A DNA stretch of 64,000 nt from Corynebacterium accolens (GCF_023520795.1 NZ_CP046605.1:62001-126000); one strand, 5' to 3'; counted from the stretch's first letter, positions 27,633 to 36,224 are shown. Notes: generated by a model not told the origin, from the letters alone. Numbers and translations are program-made.

Positions 27633-28229
27633 ATGTTTCGAATGCCGTTTCGGCGCGGTGGACGACGGACCACCGAGGGCCATCCGCACGACGCGACCAC
27701 GCTCGCCAGCTCACCCGAACCTAACCCAGATCACGCATGGAAGACACTCGCATTGGTGAACGAGTGGATTCGCCACTCAGATGCGAAGGCCAGCGTGACA
27801 CTTGCCTTCACCGGGGTGATGGCAACAATGACATACAACCTCGCAAAGGACGTTACTTCCCGGACTGTATTGTTCGACACTCTCGTTGGGTTGACCTGCT
27901 TGTTGCTTTTTATTACCGGCGCTTGGTGCGGATGAACACTGACACCGAGAGTCAAGGACAAGGATGCAGATCGAGACGCGATCAACAGACTGTTTTTTGG
28001 AAGCATCGATCGAAATTTCAGGGGCAAGAGGCATGAGTACAGCGAGGTGCTCCATGTACTGACCTCTAACCCTGTTGAGCTGACGAAAGATCTCGCTGAC
28101 CAGATACATGTCAATGCTCGGATTGCCACGGTAAAAGCATCCGCCGCAAAGTGGGCCATCCGGTACGCTCTCGCTGCAGGAGCCGCTATCGCAGTCCTGT
28201 CCCTCGTTGTCGGTATCACGAACAGTTAG
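27633..28229 (+). pseudogene. Pycsar-type membrane effector (PycTM-like) with an in-frame TGA
   Basis: A single frame from ATG 27633 to TAG 28227-28229 is broken only by TGA at 27933-27935 (codon 101). Before it: HAWKTLALVNEWIRHSDAKA, typical of the Pycsar effector domain, and two membrane helices (about 53-70 and 80-97). After it: TLTPRVKDKD, SNPVELTKDLADQIHVNARI and a third helix (about 176-194). The full product would be ~198 residues. In Pycsar systems a cyclic pyrimidine nucleotide made after phage infection triggers such proteins to damage the membrane. The stop may be an inactivating mutation (for example Trp to TGA) or be read through. The cyclase gene follows after 7 bases. Confidence 0.75.
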
Positions 28230-28236
28230 GACGCAA

Positions 28237-28968
28237 ATGGACGGCAACTATAGACCGTATGACTGGAAGGCCAGCTCGGCACGGATCCAAGCGATCCTGG
28301 ACCAGCCGGCAGGAGCGTATGAGGAGGTAGACGGACTCCCTGACCGAGACAAGCTCACGTTCTCTAACGGCTTCTACGGCATGTGCTCGGCGATCTTCAT
28401 TGACATCCGAGATTCGTCCGGCCTGACATCGAAGCACAAGAGACCCGTTCTTGCGAAGATCTACCGGTCGTTTATCTCGGAAATGGTCGCAGTCCTAAAC
28501 TCCAACTCTAATGTGCGCGAGGTCAATATCGTCGGCGACTGCGTGTGGGCCTCCTACAAGACGACGCAGGTCAACCACATCGACGATGTGTTCGCTACAG
28601 CAGCGCAGGCCAATACCCTCCTAGACCTCCTCAACCACCACTACGAGAAAGCAGGGATCACCCAGCTCAGCATCGGCATAGGCGTTGAGTACGGGCGGGT
28701 CCTCATGATCAAGGCGGGTTATAGCGGCAGCACGATCAACGACGTCGTATACATGGGCGACGTCGTCAACAGGGCAGCCCATCTAGCGCACCTAGCGGGG
28801 CGCGGTTGGGGATCGAGCCCGGTTGTCGTCGGAGGCGTCTTCTACTCGAACCTGAACGATCACAACCAAGGCCTACTCCGGCCGCAGGGGATGCCCGGCA
28901 TCGGAACCGTGTACCAGGGAAATCCCATCATCCCGCAGATGGACGAGTGGATCAGCTCCCTCAGTTGA
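28237..28968 (+). CDS. Pycsar-type nucleotidyl cyclase (PycC-like)
   Basis: 243 residues, one class III cyclase domain. Metal-binding Asp residues are D56 in FIDIRDSSGL and D101 in IVGDCVW; the transition-state region is GDVVNRAAHL, where N178 is kept but the usual Arg is His (H182). The N-terminus (YDWKASSARIQAIL) and NDHNQGLL near the end fit the stand-alone cyclases paired with PycTM effectors, which make cCMP or cUMP. It is cytosolic. The position directly after a PycTM-like gene is the main support; which nucleotide is used cannot be decided from sequence alone. Confidence 0.78.
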   Translation: MDGNYRPYDWKASSARIQAILDQPAGAYEEVDGLPDRDKLTFSNGFYGMCSAIFIDIRDSSGLTSKHKRPVLAKIYRSFISEMVAVLNSNSNVREVNIVGDCVWASYKTTQVNHIDDVFATAAQANTLLDLLNHHYEKAGITQLSIGIGVEYGRVLMIKAGYSGSTINDVVYMGDVVNRAAHLAHLAGRGWGSSPVVVGGVFYSNLNDHNQGLLRPQGMPGIGTVYQGNPIIPQMDEWISSLS

Positions 28969-28977
28969 CATCTCCCG

Positions 28978-29673
28978 TCAGACAGACCACCAGAACGTCG
29001 ACCCATAGATCCGATAGCCCATGTCGGAGGTCCCCAGGTCAGTCCACATGTTCTGCTTCGGGTTACCCCCTAGCTTCGAGGTCTCATTCAGCCTGTTGTA
29101 GACGTCGGCGGTGATGTAGGTCGGGTAGCGAGGATCGAGCGCAGCCAGCTTCGCCGCATTGTTTGCTGCGTTCCCAACCCACACCAAGTCATTGCTGCCT
29201 CGGATGCCTGTTCGGGCGACGAAAAGCTTCGAGGTATCGATGCCGACCCGCTGCTTGAGCACGAAGGTGCTCTTCGGGTACTTCTCAGCGATTTTCGCTG
29301 CCACGATATTCTTCGACGCCCAGTTGATCTGGAGCCCACACTTCGCGGCAGCGGTGTTCTTCGAGTCCCCGATGAACACACCCATGACACGGTCCCCATC
29401 GTAGGCCGTGATGATACCACCCCGCGCTCGAATGATCTTAGCTGCACAATAGAGATAGCTCTTGTAGACCTCCGCAGCGAACCAGTCCTTGTACCCCTTG
29501 ACCATCTTCGTCGACGACGCAAGATCCGCGTAGAGGACAGTTGCGTCGAGCTCGACAGCAAGGTTCTTCAGCGGAAGGTCATCGGCGTCGGGCACCTTCT
29601 GGCCTGCGCGACGTTCCCACTGTTCGTCGACGGTCTTCTGGACGTACTCCTCCAGGTCATCTTTCAGACTCAT
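28978..29673 (-). CDS. Second, divergent PycC-like nucleotidyl cyclase
   Basis: 231 residues from ATG 29673, chosen because GGGAGGAG lies seven bases upstream and MSLKDDLEEYV is a family-like N-terminus; an in-frame start at 29727 would add 18 residues. Class III cyclase motifs: VLYADLASST with D50, YDGDRVMGVF with D94, and WVGNAANNAAKL with N171 and Lys175 in place of Arg. This differs throughout from the cyclase it faces and resembles another Pycsar cyclase group, the one that includes uridylate cyclases. No effector gene adjoins it: on the left lies the other cyclase (9 bases away), on the right a decayed IS. Confidence 0.75.
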   Translation of the reverse strand: MSLKDDLEEYVQKTVDEQWERRAGQKVPDADDLPLKNLAVELDATVLYADLASSTKMVKGYKDWFAAEVYKSYLYCAAKIIRARGGIITAYDGDRVMGVFIGDSKNTAAAKCGLQINWASKNIVAAKIAEKYPKSTFVLKQRVGIDTSKLFVARTGIRGSNDLVWVGNAANNAAKLAALDPRYPTYITADVYNRLNETSKLGGNPKQNMWTDLGTSDMGYRIYGSTFWWSV

Positions 29674-29955
29674 GCCGAGGCTCCTCCCCACGATCGCTCT
29701 AACCGTTTGCTCATTCAGCTTACCCATTGCGCGGTGTCAAGGGGTTGCTGCAATAGGTCTGCTCGCGACCTTTCACATACACCAGAGGTTATATGACGAA
29801 ACAGAACTCCACGGAGGGGCGAAAGAAGACAAGATCGCTCCCCGTTACGAAGAGCTAGCACCGCAGAAGTTGCGCTCAAGTCTGATTCGGACTCATTCTC
29901 ACAGTCAGTCGCGGGGCGAAAACCAACTCAGCGCGGTCCCGACTGCAACTAAAAC

Positions 29956-29978
29956 TGAAGTGCCCCGAGTTTTGTTCC
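29956..29978 (+). repeat. Left terminal inverted repeat of the IS3-family element
   Basis: Begins TGAAGTGCCCCGAG and ends TTTTGTTCC; matches the right end at 20 of 23 positions. Confidence 0.8.
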
Positions 29979-30902
29979 TAGGCATTTGCCTTGATTTCTA
30001 TTATTGCCTGTGGCGGGTTCTGCTTCCAAAACTCGGTTTCCACTTCGACCGGGGTTCGGTATCCCAAGCTTTGGTGGAGCCTAGTCTCGTTCCACCATGA
30101 CACCCACTCGAATGTCGCAATTTCTACCTCTACAACGTCATTCCACCTGCGAGTATGGACTAGCTCGTTCTTATGAGGGGCCGTTAACGTTTTCAGCCAG
30201 AGCATTGTCGTAGGAGTCACCGACAGTCCCAGTGGAAGCGGCAATCCCGTGCTGGGTAAGTCGCTCGTTGTAGACAACGCTGACGTACTGCGAGCCGTGA
30301 TCCGAATGGTGAATGAGACCTGTTGTTTCCCTCGCACTCTTGGGTCGCTTGGTTGAGTGCTTGCAGCGGCAAAGCTTCGGTCCGCATCGAATCTGACAGC
30401 GCCCACCCGACGATCCGCCGGGAGTAGACGTCGGTGACAAACGCGGTGTAGACGAATCCTTTTCGTGTCCGTACATAGGTAATGTCAGCCACCCACAGTT
30501 TATTCGGGCCTTGAGCTTTAAATTCACGCTCGACCAAATCTGGGCGCAAATCAGGCACGTTAGCTTTTCGGATTGTGATTGGTGATCCGCCTGTGCCTTT
30601 GCCAGAAACGCCAGCCAGGCGCATCAGTCGGGCGGTTTGTTCACGCCCGATATCGATTCCGTCACGGCGAAGAGCATGCCACATTTTCCGCACACCTAAG
30701 ACACCATAATTATCCCGATGAACAGCACTAATGCGTTCAACCAGAACACCCGTCGCGAAGTCGACGAGCACTTAACCCGCGAGCCTTGGACTGGCGATAC
30801 CCACGCGAGGTGATAAACCCACCAGCCCGGTTATTTTTCAACGTCTTACAAATGAACTCGGGCAGAGAAACGATTCCGGTATTCATCGATGAACCGGATC
30901 AT
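29978..30902 (-). pseudogene. IS3-family transposase orfB, frameshifted
   Basis: The DDE catalytic domain is recognisable in pieces in different frames: VADITYVRTRKGFVYTAFVT, then IHHSDHGSQYVSVVYNE, then NALAENVNG and WWNETRLHQSLGYRTPVEVE at the C-terminus. The N-terminal stretch MIRFIDEYRNRF starts near 30902. At least two frame changes and an internal stop between 30780 and 30840 disable it. Confidence 0.8.
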
Positions 30903-30923
30903 TTCTTAACGTTTCGGGTCGAG

Positions 30924-31218
30924 TCATGAGGCGAAAAAAGCCGAGGCAGCCTTCAACAACTCATTAGTATCGCGTAGCTGGTGATTTTCACGGCGCAGCC
31001 TGGCATTTTCGGCGGCCAAATCTTCAGGTACAGGTTCTGGGATGTTTCCTGCACGGCGGGCAGGCTTAAGTCCATTGACGAGCCGTGTGCCATGAAACCC
31101 CCAGCTTTGGGGCTACTGCCTGGCACGCGGGGCGCATCGACATATTTTCCGCCACGATGCGGTCTTCCACGAGACGGACCACACGGTCCTTTGCATCCTG
31201 GTCAAATTTTCTTGGCAT
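30924..31218 (-). pseudogene. IS3-family transposase orfA, frameshifted
   Basis: Starts MPRKFDQDAKDRVVRLVED at 31218 with a helix-turn-helix part (QAVAPKLGVSWHTARQW), then shifts frame near 31070 and continues GNIPEPVPEDLAAENARLRR and NELLKAASAFFAS to a stop at 30924. The second part is the leucine-zipper segment typical of IS3-family OrfA. Confidence 0.75.
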
Positions 31219-31245
31219 GTTCCAGATTTTCCCATCTACTCAAAC

Positions 31246-31268
31246 GGAACAAAACCTGGGACACTTCA
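31246..31268 (-). repeat. Right terminal inverted repeat of the IS3-family element
   Basis: Read on the minus strand it begins TGAAGTGTCCCAGG and ends TTTTGTTCC, matching the left end except at three positions. Confidence 0.8.
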
Positions 31269-31318
31269 CTACTATTATTTACAGACTGAAACCTCTATCT
31301 GGTACAAGGATCTAGTTC

Positions 31319-32002
31319 ATGACCATTTCCTCACTTCTTACCCTGATGGGGATTTGGCTCGCGGCTTTGGTGTCTCCGGGCCCGGATATCGTGCAGGTCA
31401 TCCGCGTGGCCCCACGATCCACGCGCGCCGGGCTATTGTGCGCGGTGGGGGTATTTAGCGGGACGGTCTTTTGGATTGTCGCCTCCCTGGCCGGGTTATC
31501 GGCGCTAATTACGGCGCGGCCGGGCGTGCTGAGCATCTTGCAATTGCTCGGTGGGCTTTTCTTGCTGTACATGGGCGTATCGTCCCTGCGCAGTGGGTTA
31601 GCCGCGCGGCGCGCACCCGCCCGCGAGGTGGACACGGAAGACTATGCGGACCAGGCGCGGGCGGCTGGCGATGCCGACGTCGAAGACATGACCAACTGGC
31701 GGGCCTTCAAGCTGGGGCTGGTGACTAACCTGTCGAACCCCAAGGCTCTTGTATTTTTCGGTGCGGTATTCGCCCAATTCATCCGCCCGGATATGTCCGT
31801 GGGGTGGACTATCGCGGTGGCGTTAATCCTCGCGGCCATGTCCTTCGCGTGGTTTTCCGCCTTTGCGCTGCTCGTGCGCGCGGCCGCGCGGTGGACGGCG
31901 CGGTATTCCGCCGGCATCGATATGGTCTCAGGCCTCGTCTTTGGCCTGCTCGGTGTGGTGATGGCCGGGGAGGGCGCCACCGCGCTGCTGAAGTCACAGT
32001 AG
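31319..32002 (+). CDS. LysE/RhtB-family amino-acid exporter
   Basis: 227 residues with six hydrophobic segments. The LysE signature is present: LAALVSPGPDIVQVIRVAPR near the N-terminus and TNLSNPKALVFFGAVFAQF in the middle; the loop between helices 3 and 4 is long and acidic (EVDTEDYADQARAAGDADVED). Such carriers export amino acids or their analogues. ATG at 31319 follows AAGGA. It begins 51 bases after the IS end and is followed by a paralogue, so the IS inserted just upstream of a core locus and may have displaced its promoter. Confidence 0.88.
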   Translation: MTISSLLTLMGIWLAALVSPGPDIVQVIRVAPRSTRAGLLCAVGVFSGTVFWIVASLAGLSALITARPGVLSILQLLGGLFLLYMGVSSLRSGLAARRAPAREVDTEDYADQARAAGDADVEDMTNWRAFKLGLVTNLSNPKALVFFGAVFAQFIRPDMSVGWTIAVALILAAMSFAWFSAFALLVRAAARWTARYSAGIDMVSGLVFGLLGVVMAGEGATALLKSQ

Positions 32003-32081
32003 TTACCTGTTTCGCTGCAGGTGAGACACTTCCTACAGTTGAATGCGTTAGTAAAAATGCATACGAATGTGGAGGTGTTAG

Positions 32082-32756
32082 GTGGCTATAGGTGCCCTTG
32101 TGACCCTGATGGGCGTATGGTTCGCGGCCATGGCTTCGCCGGGGCCGGATGTAGTGCAGATTATCCGCCTGGGTGCGCGGTCCACCCGCGCGGCGGTGTG
32201 GGTGGCCATTGGCAGCACGACAGGCCTTGCCCTCTGGACCATCGCGTCGCTCGCCGGGCTTTCGGCATTGATCTCTACGCATGAGGGCATCCTGGTGCTC
32301 CTGCAGGTCCTAGGCGGCAGCTATCTGCTGTGGATGGCCTATAGCGCGATTTCCTCCGGCCTGCGGGAACGGCGCGCACCCGCCACCGTCGTGGGCACGG
32401 AAAAGCAGGCACCCCAACCGCGCGGATTCACCCCGGACGGCATCATCAAGGCAAAGACGGCCTACCGCATGGGGTTGGTCTGCGATCTTTCCAACCCCAA
32501 GGTGGTCATCTTCTTCGGCGCCATCTTTGCCAATTTCATCGACCCAGGAATGGGCGTGGGCGGAAACGTCGTCGTCGCAGCGGTACTGGTACTAGAAAGC
32601 TTGGTGCTCTTCGTCGGCGTCGGCTTGAGCACGCGCGCGGTATCGAAGTGGATGGCCAAGAACTCGGCGTGGGTGGACATCGTCAGTGGCATCGTCTTCC
32701 TGCTCCTCGGCGTGGTTATCCTCTTTGAAGGCATCCGCGGGCTTATTGCGATGTAG
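32082..32756 (+). CDS. LysE/RhtB-family amino-acid exporter, tandem paralogue
   Basis: 224 residues, same architecture as its upstream neighbour: FAAMASPGPDVVQIIRLGAR and CDLSNPKVVIFFGAIFANF, with six membrane helices and a shorter, basic middle loop. The GTG start at 32082 follows GGAGGTG. The two copies lie 79 bases apart with the same orientation, an old tandem duplication judged by clear but moderate similarity. Export of different amino acids by the two copies is plausible but not shown by sequence. Confidence 0.87.
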   Translation: MAIGALVTLMGVWFAAMASPGPDVVQIIRLGARSTRAAVWVAIGSTTGLALWTIASLAGLSALISTHEGILVLLQVLGGSYLLWMAYSAISSGLRERRAPATVVGTEKQAPQPRGFTPDGIIKAKTAYRMGLVCDLSNPKVVIFFGAIFANFIDPGMGVGGNVVVAAVLVLESLVLFVGVGLSTRAVSKWMAKNSAWVDIVSGIVFLLLGVVILFEGIRGLIAM

Positions 32757-32765
32757 GCTGAAGTT

Positions 32766-33095
32766 ATGATTTTTACTACCACAAATACCGTCGATGGTTA
32801 TGAAATCACCAAATACCTGCGCATCATCGCTGGTGAGACCGTTACCGGCATCAATATGCTCAAAGACTTCGGGGCATCGATACGCAATATCACCGGCGGT
32901 CGCGCCTCCGGCTATGAAAGCGAAGCCATCAAGGCCCGCGAGGCGGCGCTGGATGAATTGTGGCGCCGCGGCCAGGAATTGGGCGCTGATGGCGTGGTGG
33001 GCATCGCCTTCGACTATTCCCCAATGGGCACCAATAATGACATGCTGTTGGTCACCGCCACGGGCACGGCGGTCTCCCTGCGCGCGCGTGACTAA
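32766..33095 (+). CDS. YbjQ/UPF0145-family protein
   Basis: 109 residues; the whole protein is the YbjQ fold, with FTTTNTVDGYEITKYLRIIAGET, SEAIKAREAALDELWRRGQELGADGVVGI and a terminal VTATGTAV strand. Structures of the family form pentameric rings; a heavy-metal-binding role has been suggested but not established. TAGGCT ends six bases before the ATG with no ribosome site, a likely leaderless message. Only 9 bases separate it from the exporter upstream. Confidence 0.87.
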   Translation: MIFTTTNTVDGYEITKYLRIIAGETVTGINMLKDFGASIRNITGGRASGYESEAIKAREAALDELWRRGQELGADGVVGIAFDYSPMGTNNDMLLVTATGTAVSLRARD

Positions 33096-33152
33096 GTGCG
33101 TGCACCCCCACCCATAGTCGCGCGGCAGCGGGCTCTGGGTAAGCTGGGCGGC

Positions 33153-33437
33153 ATGCTTGAGGTTGCAATTTCTGGCGAGTCCATCAAATTGGGCCAGTTT
33201 ATTAAACTGGCTAGCTTGGTCGGCACCGGTGGTGAAGCCAAGGAACTTATCGCAGAAGGCGCGGTGACGGTCAACGGTGAGACCGAAACCCGCCGCGGCG
33301 CCACGCTGCAGATTGGCGATGAGGTGTGCATCGAAGGCACCTGCGCGCGCGTGGGCGAGCCCGACGATGATGATGACTATTTTGATGAAGCCACCGCAGA
33401 TGATGACTTTGATCCGGAAAAGTGGAGGAATCTATAA
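33153..33437 (+). CDS. S4-domain RNA-binding protein
   Basis: 94 residues from ATG 33153; earlier codons in the same frame (to 33096) overlap a TAAGCT -10 placed seven bases before the chosen start. The S4 fold is visible: IKLGQFIKLASLVGTGGEAKELI followed by EGAVTVNGETETRRGATLQIGDEV. The C-terminal 25 residues are highly acidic (DDDDDYFDEATADDDFD). Proteins of this small YaaA/RlbA-like group bind structured RNA, often on the ribosome. The next gene begins at the base after its stop, so the two are coupled. Confidence 0.85.
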   Translation: MLEVAISGESIKLGQFIKLASLVGTGGEAKELIAEGAVTVNGETETRRGATLQIGDEVCIEGTCARVGEPDDDDDYFDEATADDDFDPEKWRNL

Positions 33438-34265
33438 ATGCCCGCATTTGAAGCCGAAGTAGGCATGCCCTACTGGATCGATCTGACCACCTCGGATCCC
33501 CGCAAGTCCGCCCACTTTTATGAGCAGGTCTTGGGCTGGGAAATCTCGGCCGAGTCCCAGGAGGACAACCCCTATCAGATGGCGCGCCTGCAGGGCCTGC
33601 CCATCGCCGGCCTCATCCCGCAGCCGGAGGAAGCCCCCATACCGGATACCTGGGTGACCTACTTCCTCTCCAAGGACATCGACGGCGATTGCCAGCGCAC
33701 GGAGAATCTCGGCGGGCGCATCCTCGCCGCGCCCCAGCCCGTGCAGCTGGGCCACATGGCCCTGCTTGCCGATGCCGCCGGCGGCATGTTCGGCCTCATC
33801 CAGCCCTCCGGCCCGGAGCACTTCGTTGCCGGTGGCGAACCCGGCACCCCGGTATGGCACGAGTTGACCGCCACGACGCGATTCCAGCAGGCCATGGACT
33901 TTTATGGCGAGCTATTCAACTGGGAGATTCGCGCCATGGAGTCCGAGGACGAGAATTTCATTTACGCCACGGCGGAAGAAGACGGCGCGCCGTTTGCAGG
34001 CTTGTGGAATGCCGAAGGCCAGTTCCCACCCCAGGTGCCGAGCTTCTGGCAGACCTACCTCGGGGTGCGCGATATCGATGCCGCCGCCAAGAAAGCGGTA
34101 GAGCTCGGCGGTGAAATCATCCGCGAGCCGTGGGATTCCCCCTTCGGGCGCATGTGCCTGCTCGCGGATTCCACCGGCGCGACCGTCACCCTGACTGAGG
34201 TCGAAGACGCCCCCGAGGATGAGCCCACCGAATCCGATGACGTGCTCAACCCCACCAGGGACTAA
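33438..34265 (+). CDS. Two-domain VOC (glyoxalase/bleomycin-resistance fold) protein
   Basis: 275 residues made of two similar halves: residues ~5-120 beginning PYWIDLTTSDPRKSAHFYEQVLGWE and ~130-245 beginning VWHELTATTRFQQAMDFYGELFNWE, each ending with a PFG/AAGGMFGL-type strand. The duplicated VOC fold is common in actinobacterial proteins of unknown substrate, some required for antibiotic resistance or small-molecule metabolism. The C-terminal tail is acidic. Coupled to the S4 gene by abutting stop and start codons. No metal ligands can be assigned with confidence. Confidence 0.85.
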   Translation: MPAFEAEVGMPYWIDLTTSDPRKSAHFYEQVLGWEISAESQEDNPYQMARLQGLPIAGLIPQPEEAPIPDTWVTYFLSKDIDGDCQRTENLGGRILAAPQPVQLGHMALLADAAGGMFGLIQPSGPEHFVAGGEPGTPVWHELTATTRFQQAMDFYGELFNWEIRAMESEDENFIYATAEEDGAPFAGLWNAEGQFPPQVPSFWQTYLGVRDIDAAAKKAVELGGEIIREPWDSPFGRMCLLADSTGATVTLTEVEDAPEDEPTESDDVLNPTRD

Positions 34266-34285
34266 GCGGCAGGCAAGAGGCGTTT

Positions 34286-34615
34286 ATGTCAGACTCCTCT
34301 GATTTGGCACAGCGCGTACTAGCCATCGTGGCCGTTATCCCGCCCGGCAATGTGTCCTCCTACGGGGAGGTGGCAAAACTCGCCGGGTGCGGGGCCCGCA
34401 ATGTCGGCACCGTCATGAATAGGCACGGTGGTAACGCCGCCTGGTGGCGTGTGGTCCGCGCCAATGGTGCCTCCCACGATCCCGTTCGCGCGGAAGAATA
34501 CTGGGACCGCGAGGGCATCGAGCACTCCCACGGGCGCGTTGCCATGCATAAGCACGGCATGGATGCGCGGGACCTAAGCGAATTATTGGGCGATGATGCT
34601 ATGCGCGATGAATGA
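34286..34615 (+). CDS. Alkyltransferase-like DNA-repair protein (ATL, MGMT family without the acceptor Cys)
   Basis: 109 residues matching the MGMT DNA-binding domain: IPPGNVSSYGEVAKLAGCGARNVGTVMNRHGG, then AWWRVVRANG, where the PCHRV acceptor cysteine of true methyltransferases is replaced by Trp. ATL proteins bind O6-alkylguanine and recruit nucleotide excision repair. The 3' end is unusual: the last 15 residues differ from the copy of its tail at 48.9 kb, and a 64-bp piece (34513-34576) is repeated there. It overlaps the convergent amidohydrolase gene by 17 bases, which begins the catabolic island. Confidence 0.85.
   Translation: MSDSSDLAQRVLAIVAVIPPGNVSSYGEVAKLAGCGARNVGTVMNRHGGNAAWWRVVRANGASHDPVRAEEYWDREGIEHSHGRVAMHKHGMDARDLSELLGDDAMRDE
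34513..34576 (+). repeat. Left copy of the 64-bp direct repeat bounding the catabolic island
   Basis: Lies inside the 3' end of the ATL gene. It matches 48858-48921 at 63 of 64 positions (T at 34540 against C at 48885). Together the copies enclose about 14.3 kb. Confidence 0.85.
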
Positions 34616-36224
34616 TTTCTCCACCACGCATAGTTGCATTCACCGGAATAGAAGATAGCTCTTCAGTCGGGGTTTCAAGCGGGTTTTGCTGCAAGAAGGC
34701 GATATCTGCAAGGAATCCTTCTTCAATTTTTCCTTTGTGTCCACTCCAACCGGTAGCACGTGCGGAACCAATCGTATAGGCATCGATAGCTTGCCGTACG
34801 CTTATGCGCTCAGCAGGGGAATACGCACTATTGGAAGAGGTTAATCTTTCTACAAAAGATTGGATAACCTTTAACGGGGCGCCTTCAGCTACAGGCCGGT
34901 CAGAGCTTCCAGGTAATACGGCGCCGGCATCAAGTAACCTCTTAGCTGGGTAAGAATCCTTAACTCGGTCCGGCCCCAAGAGCTCTGCCATGCTATCGCC
35001 GAATGCCTTAATAAAATGTGGCTGCGGGGCTAATGCGATATCGAGTTCTGCAATGCGTTGTACCTGCGCATCAGTGGTGACCCCACCATGCTCGATGCGG
35101 TGAGGAATGGTAGGGCGCCCATAAGCGGCGGTTGCCTTGTCGATGGTGTCGATGGCAAGGTCTACCGCGGCATCGCCGAGTGCGTGCATTGCTAAAGACC
35201 ACCCAGAAGCGGCGGCCCGCAGCGCGCTGGCTTGCATGGCTTCTGGGTCGTGCTGGAAATAACCGGAATTTCCCGCACACTGACAATAGTCATGAGTCAT
35301 AGCCGCCGTCGTCCCGAGGATGGACCCATCTGTGAAAATTTTCGTAGGTCCAATTTGTAGGCGGTTGTCTCCCAATCCCGTGCGCATTCCGGTATCGAGG
35401 GTCAGAGCTTTTGGATCATCGGCGTGATGGGGAAGGTCGTGCAAGGCGTCTAGTGTGATCATCGTCTGTACACGGTGTCGTAGAAGATTATTGTCTCGAG
35501 CATTTTGATAAGCCTGCAGTTCAAGCGGGGAATGCCCAATCCATCCACCGGCAATTCCTGCATCGGTGACAGAGGTAAGGCCTTCTGCGGCATAGACCTT
35601 GGATGCCGCCGCTAATGCCTTTTCCAAGTGAGGAAGGGACTTCGGCTCGAGGAGCTCATTAATCGGGCGCATAGCATTTTCATCTAGTACTCCAGTAGCC
35701 TTTCCGCTTTCATCCACATTGATGGTTCCCCCTTCGATCTTTTGTTCAGGGTGGGTGCCAATGCCGGCGCGTTCTAAGGCCTCAGAGTTCACTGTTATTG
35801 CGTGCCCCGAATTGTGTTTTATAAGGAGGGGCCGCCCCTTGGTAATGGAATCGAGGGTATTGATATCAAGGGGGCCGTCATTCAACAGATGTGGGTTAAA
35901 GCCCGAGGCGATGATCCACTCACCCTCAACCTCATCGAGTGATCGCTTTAGGGCGTCATACACGGTGGAACATTTACGCGCATCAGCAAGGCTAATCTCT
36001 AAGAGGGTTTCGCCGAACCATACCGAGTGCGCATGGACATCGTTGAAGCCAGGTAGGGCGTAGCTTCCTTCGGCATCGAATTCTGTGTGAGCTGAGGAAG
36101 CGAAAGGGGCCTCTCCCGCTGGGGCAATATTGGCGATTTGTTCCCCGAAAACGGCGATATCGTATAGCCTGTTCGTCTCCGTTAAGGGCAGATGAACATT
36201 GCGGATAATAGTGCTGAACTGCAT
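34599..36224 (-). CDS. YtcJ-like metal-dependent amidohydrolase
   Basis: 541 residues, the usual size for this amidohydrolase-3 group. Metal ligands are seen in GFNDVHAHSVWFGE (HxH), MHALGDAAVD (His) and HRIEHGGV (His), with the late Asp in LPGSSDRPV. The family hydrolyses C-N bonds of varied small molecules such as amides and formamides; no substrate is known here. The ATG at 36224 follows GGGAG. It is divergent from the symporter gene and opens a low-GC gene set, suggesting that the symporter imports its substrate. Confidence 0.82.
   Translation of the reverse strand: MQFSTIIRNVHLPLTETNRLYDIAVFGEQIANIAPAGEAPFASSAHTEFDAEGSYALPGFNDVHAHSVWFGETLLEISLADARKCSTVYDALKRSLDEVEGEWIIASGFNPHLLNDGPLDINTLDSITKGRPLLIKHNSGHAITVNSEALERAGIGTHPEQKIEGGTINVDESGKATGVLDENAMRPINELLEPKSLPHLEKALAAASKVYAAEGLTSVTDAGIAGGWIGHSPLELQAYQNARDNNLLRHRVQTMITLDALHDLPHHADDPKALTLDTGMRTGLGDNRLQIGPTKIFTDGSILGTTAAMTHDYCQCAGNSGYFQHDPEAMQASALRAAASGWSLAMHALGDAAVDLAIDTIDKATAAYGRPTIPHRIEHGGVTTDAQVQRIAELDIALAPQPHFIKAFGDSMAELLGPDRVKDSYPAKRLLDAGAVLPGSSDRPVAEGAPLKVIQSFVERLTSSNSAYSPAERISVRQAIDAYTIGSARATGWSGHKGKIEEGFLADIAFLQQNPLETPTEELSSIPVNATMRGGEIIHRA

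Larger units (their letters stand above)
29956..31268 (-). mobile_element. Degraded IS3-family insertion sequence
   Basis: A 1313-base unit bounded by 23-bp inverted repeats (20 of 23 identical), containing orfA- and orfB-like frames on the minus strand, both broken by frameshifts. No clear target duplication is seen (AAC on the left, CTA on the right). It marks the right end of the accessory island and is unlikely to move by itself. Confidence 0.85.

Noticed and set aside
27933-27935. TGA read as selenocysteine
   Set aside because: No stem-loop of SECIS type follows and the family has no conserved Cys at this place; a nonsense mutation is simpler.
29672-30100. Plus-strand frame of 142 codons over the IS left end
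   Set aside because: Crosses from the second cyclase's 5' end into IS sequence; no ribosome site and no family.
29953-31271. Target-site duplication of the IS
   Set aside because: Flanking triplets AAC and CTA differ, so no duplication can be claimed.
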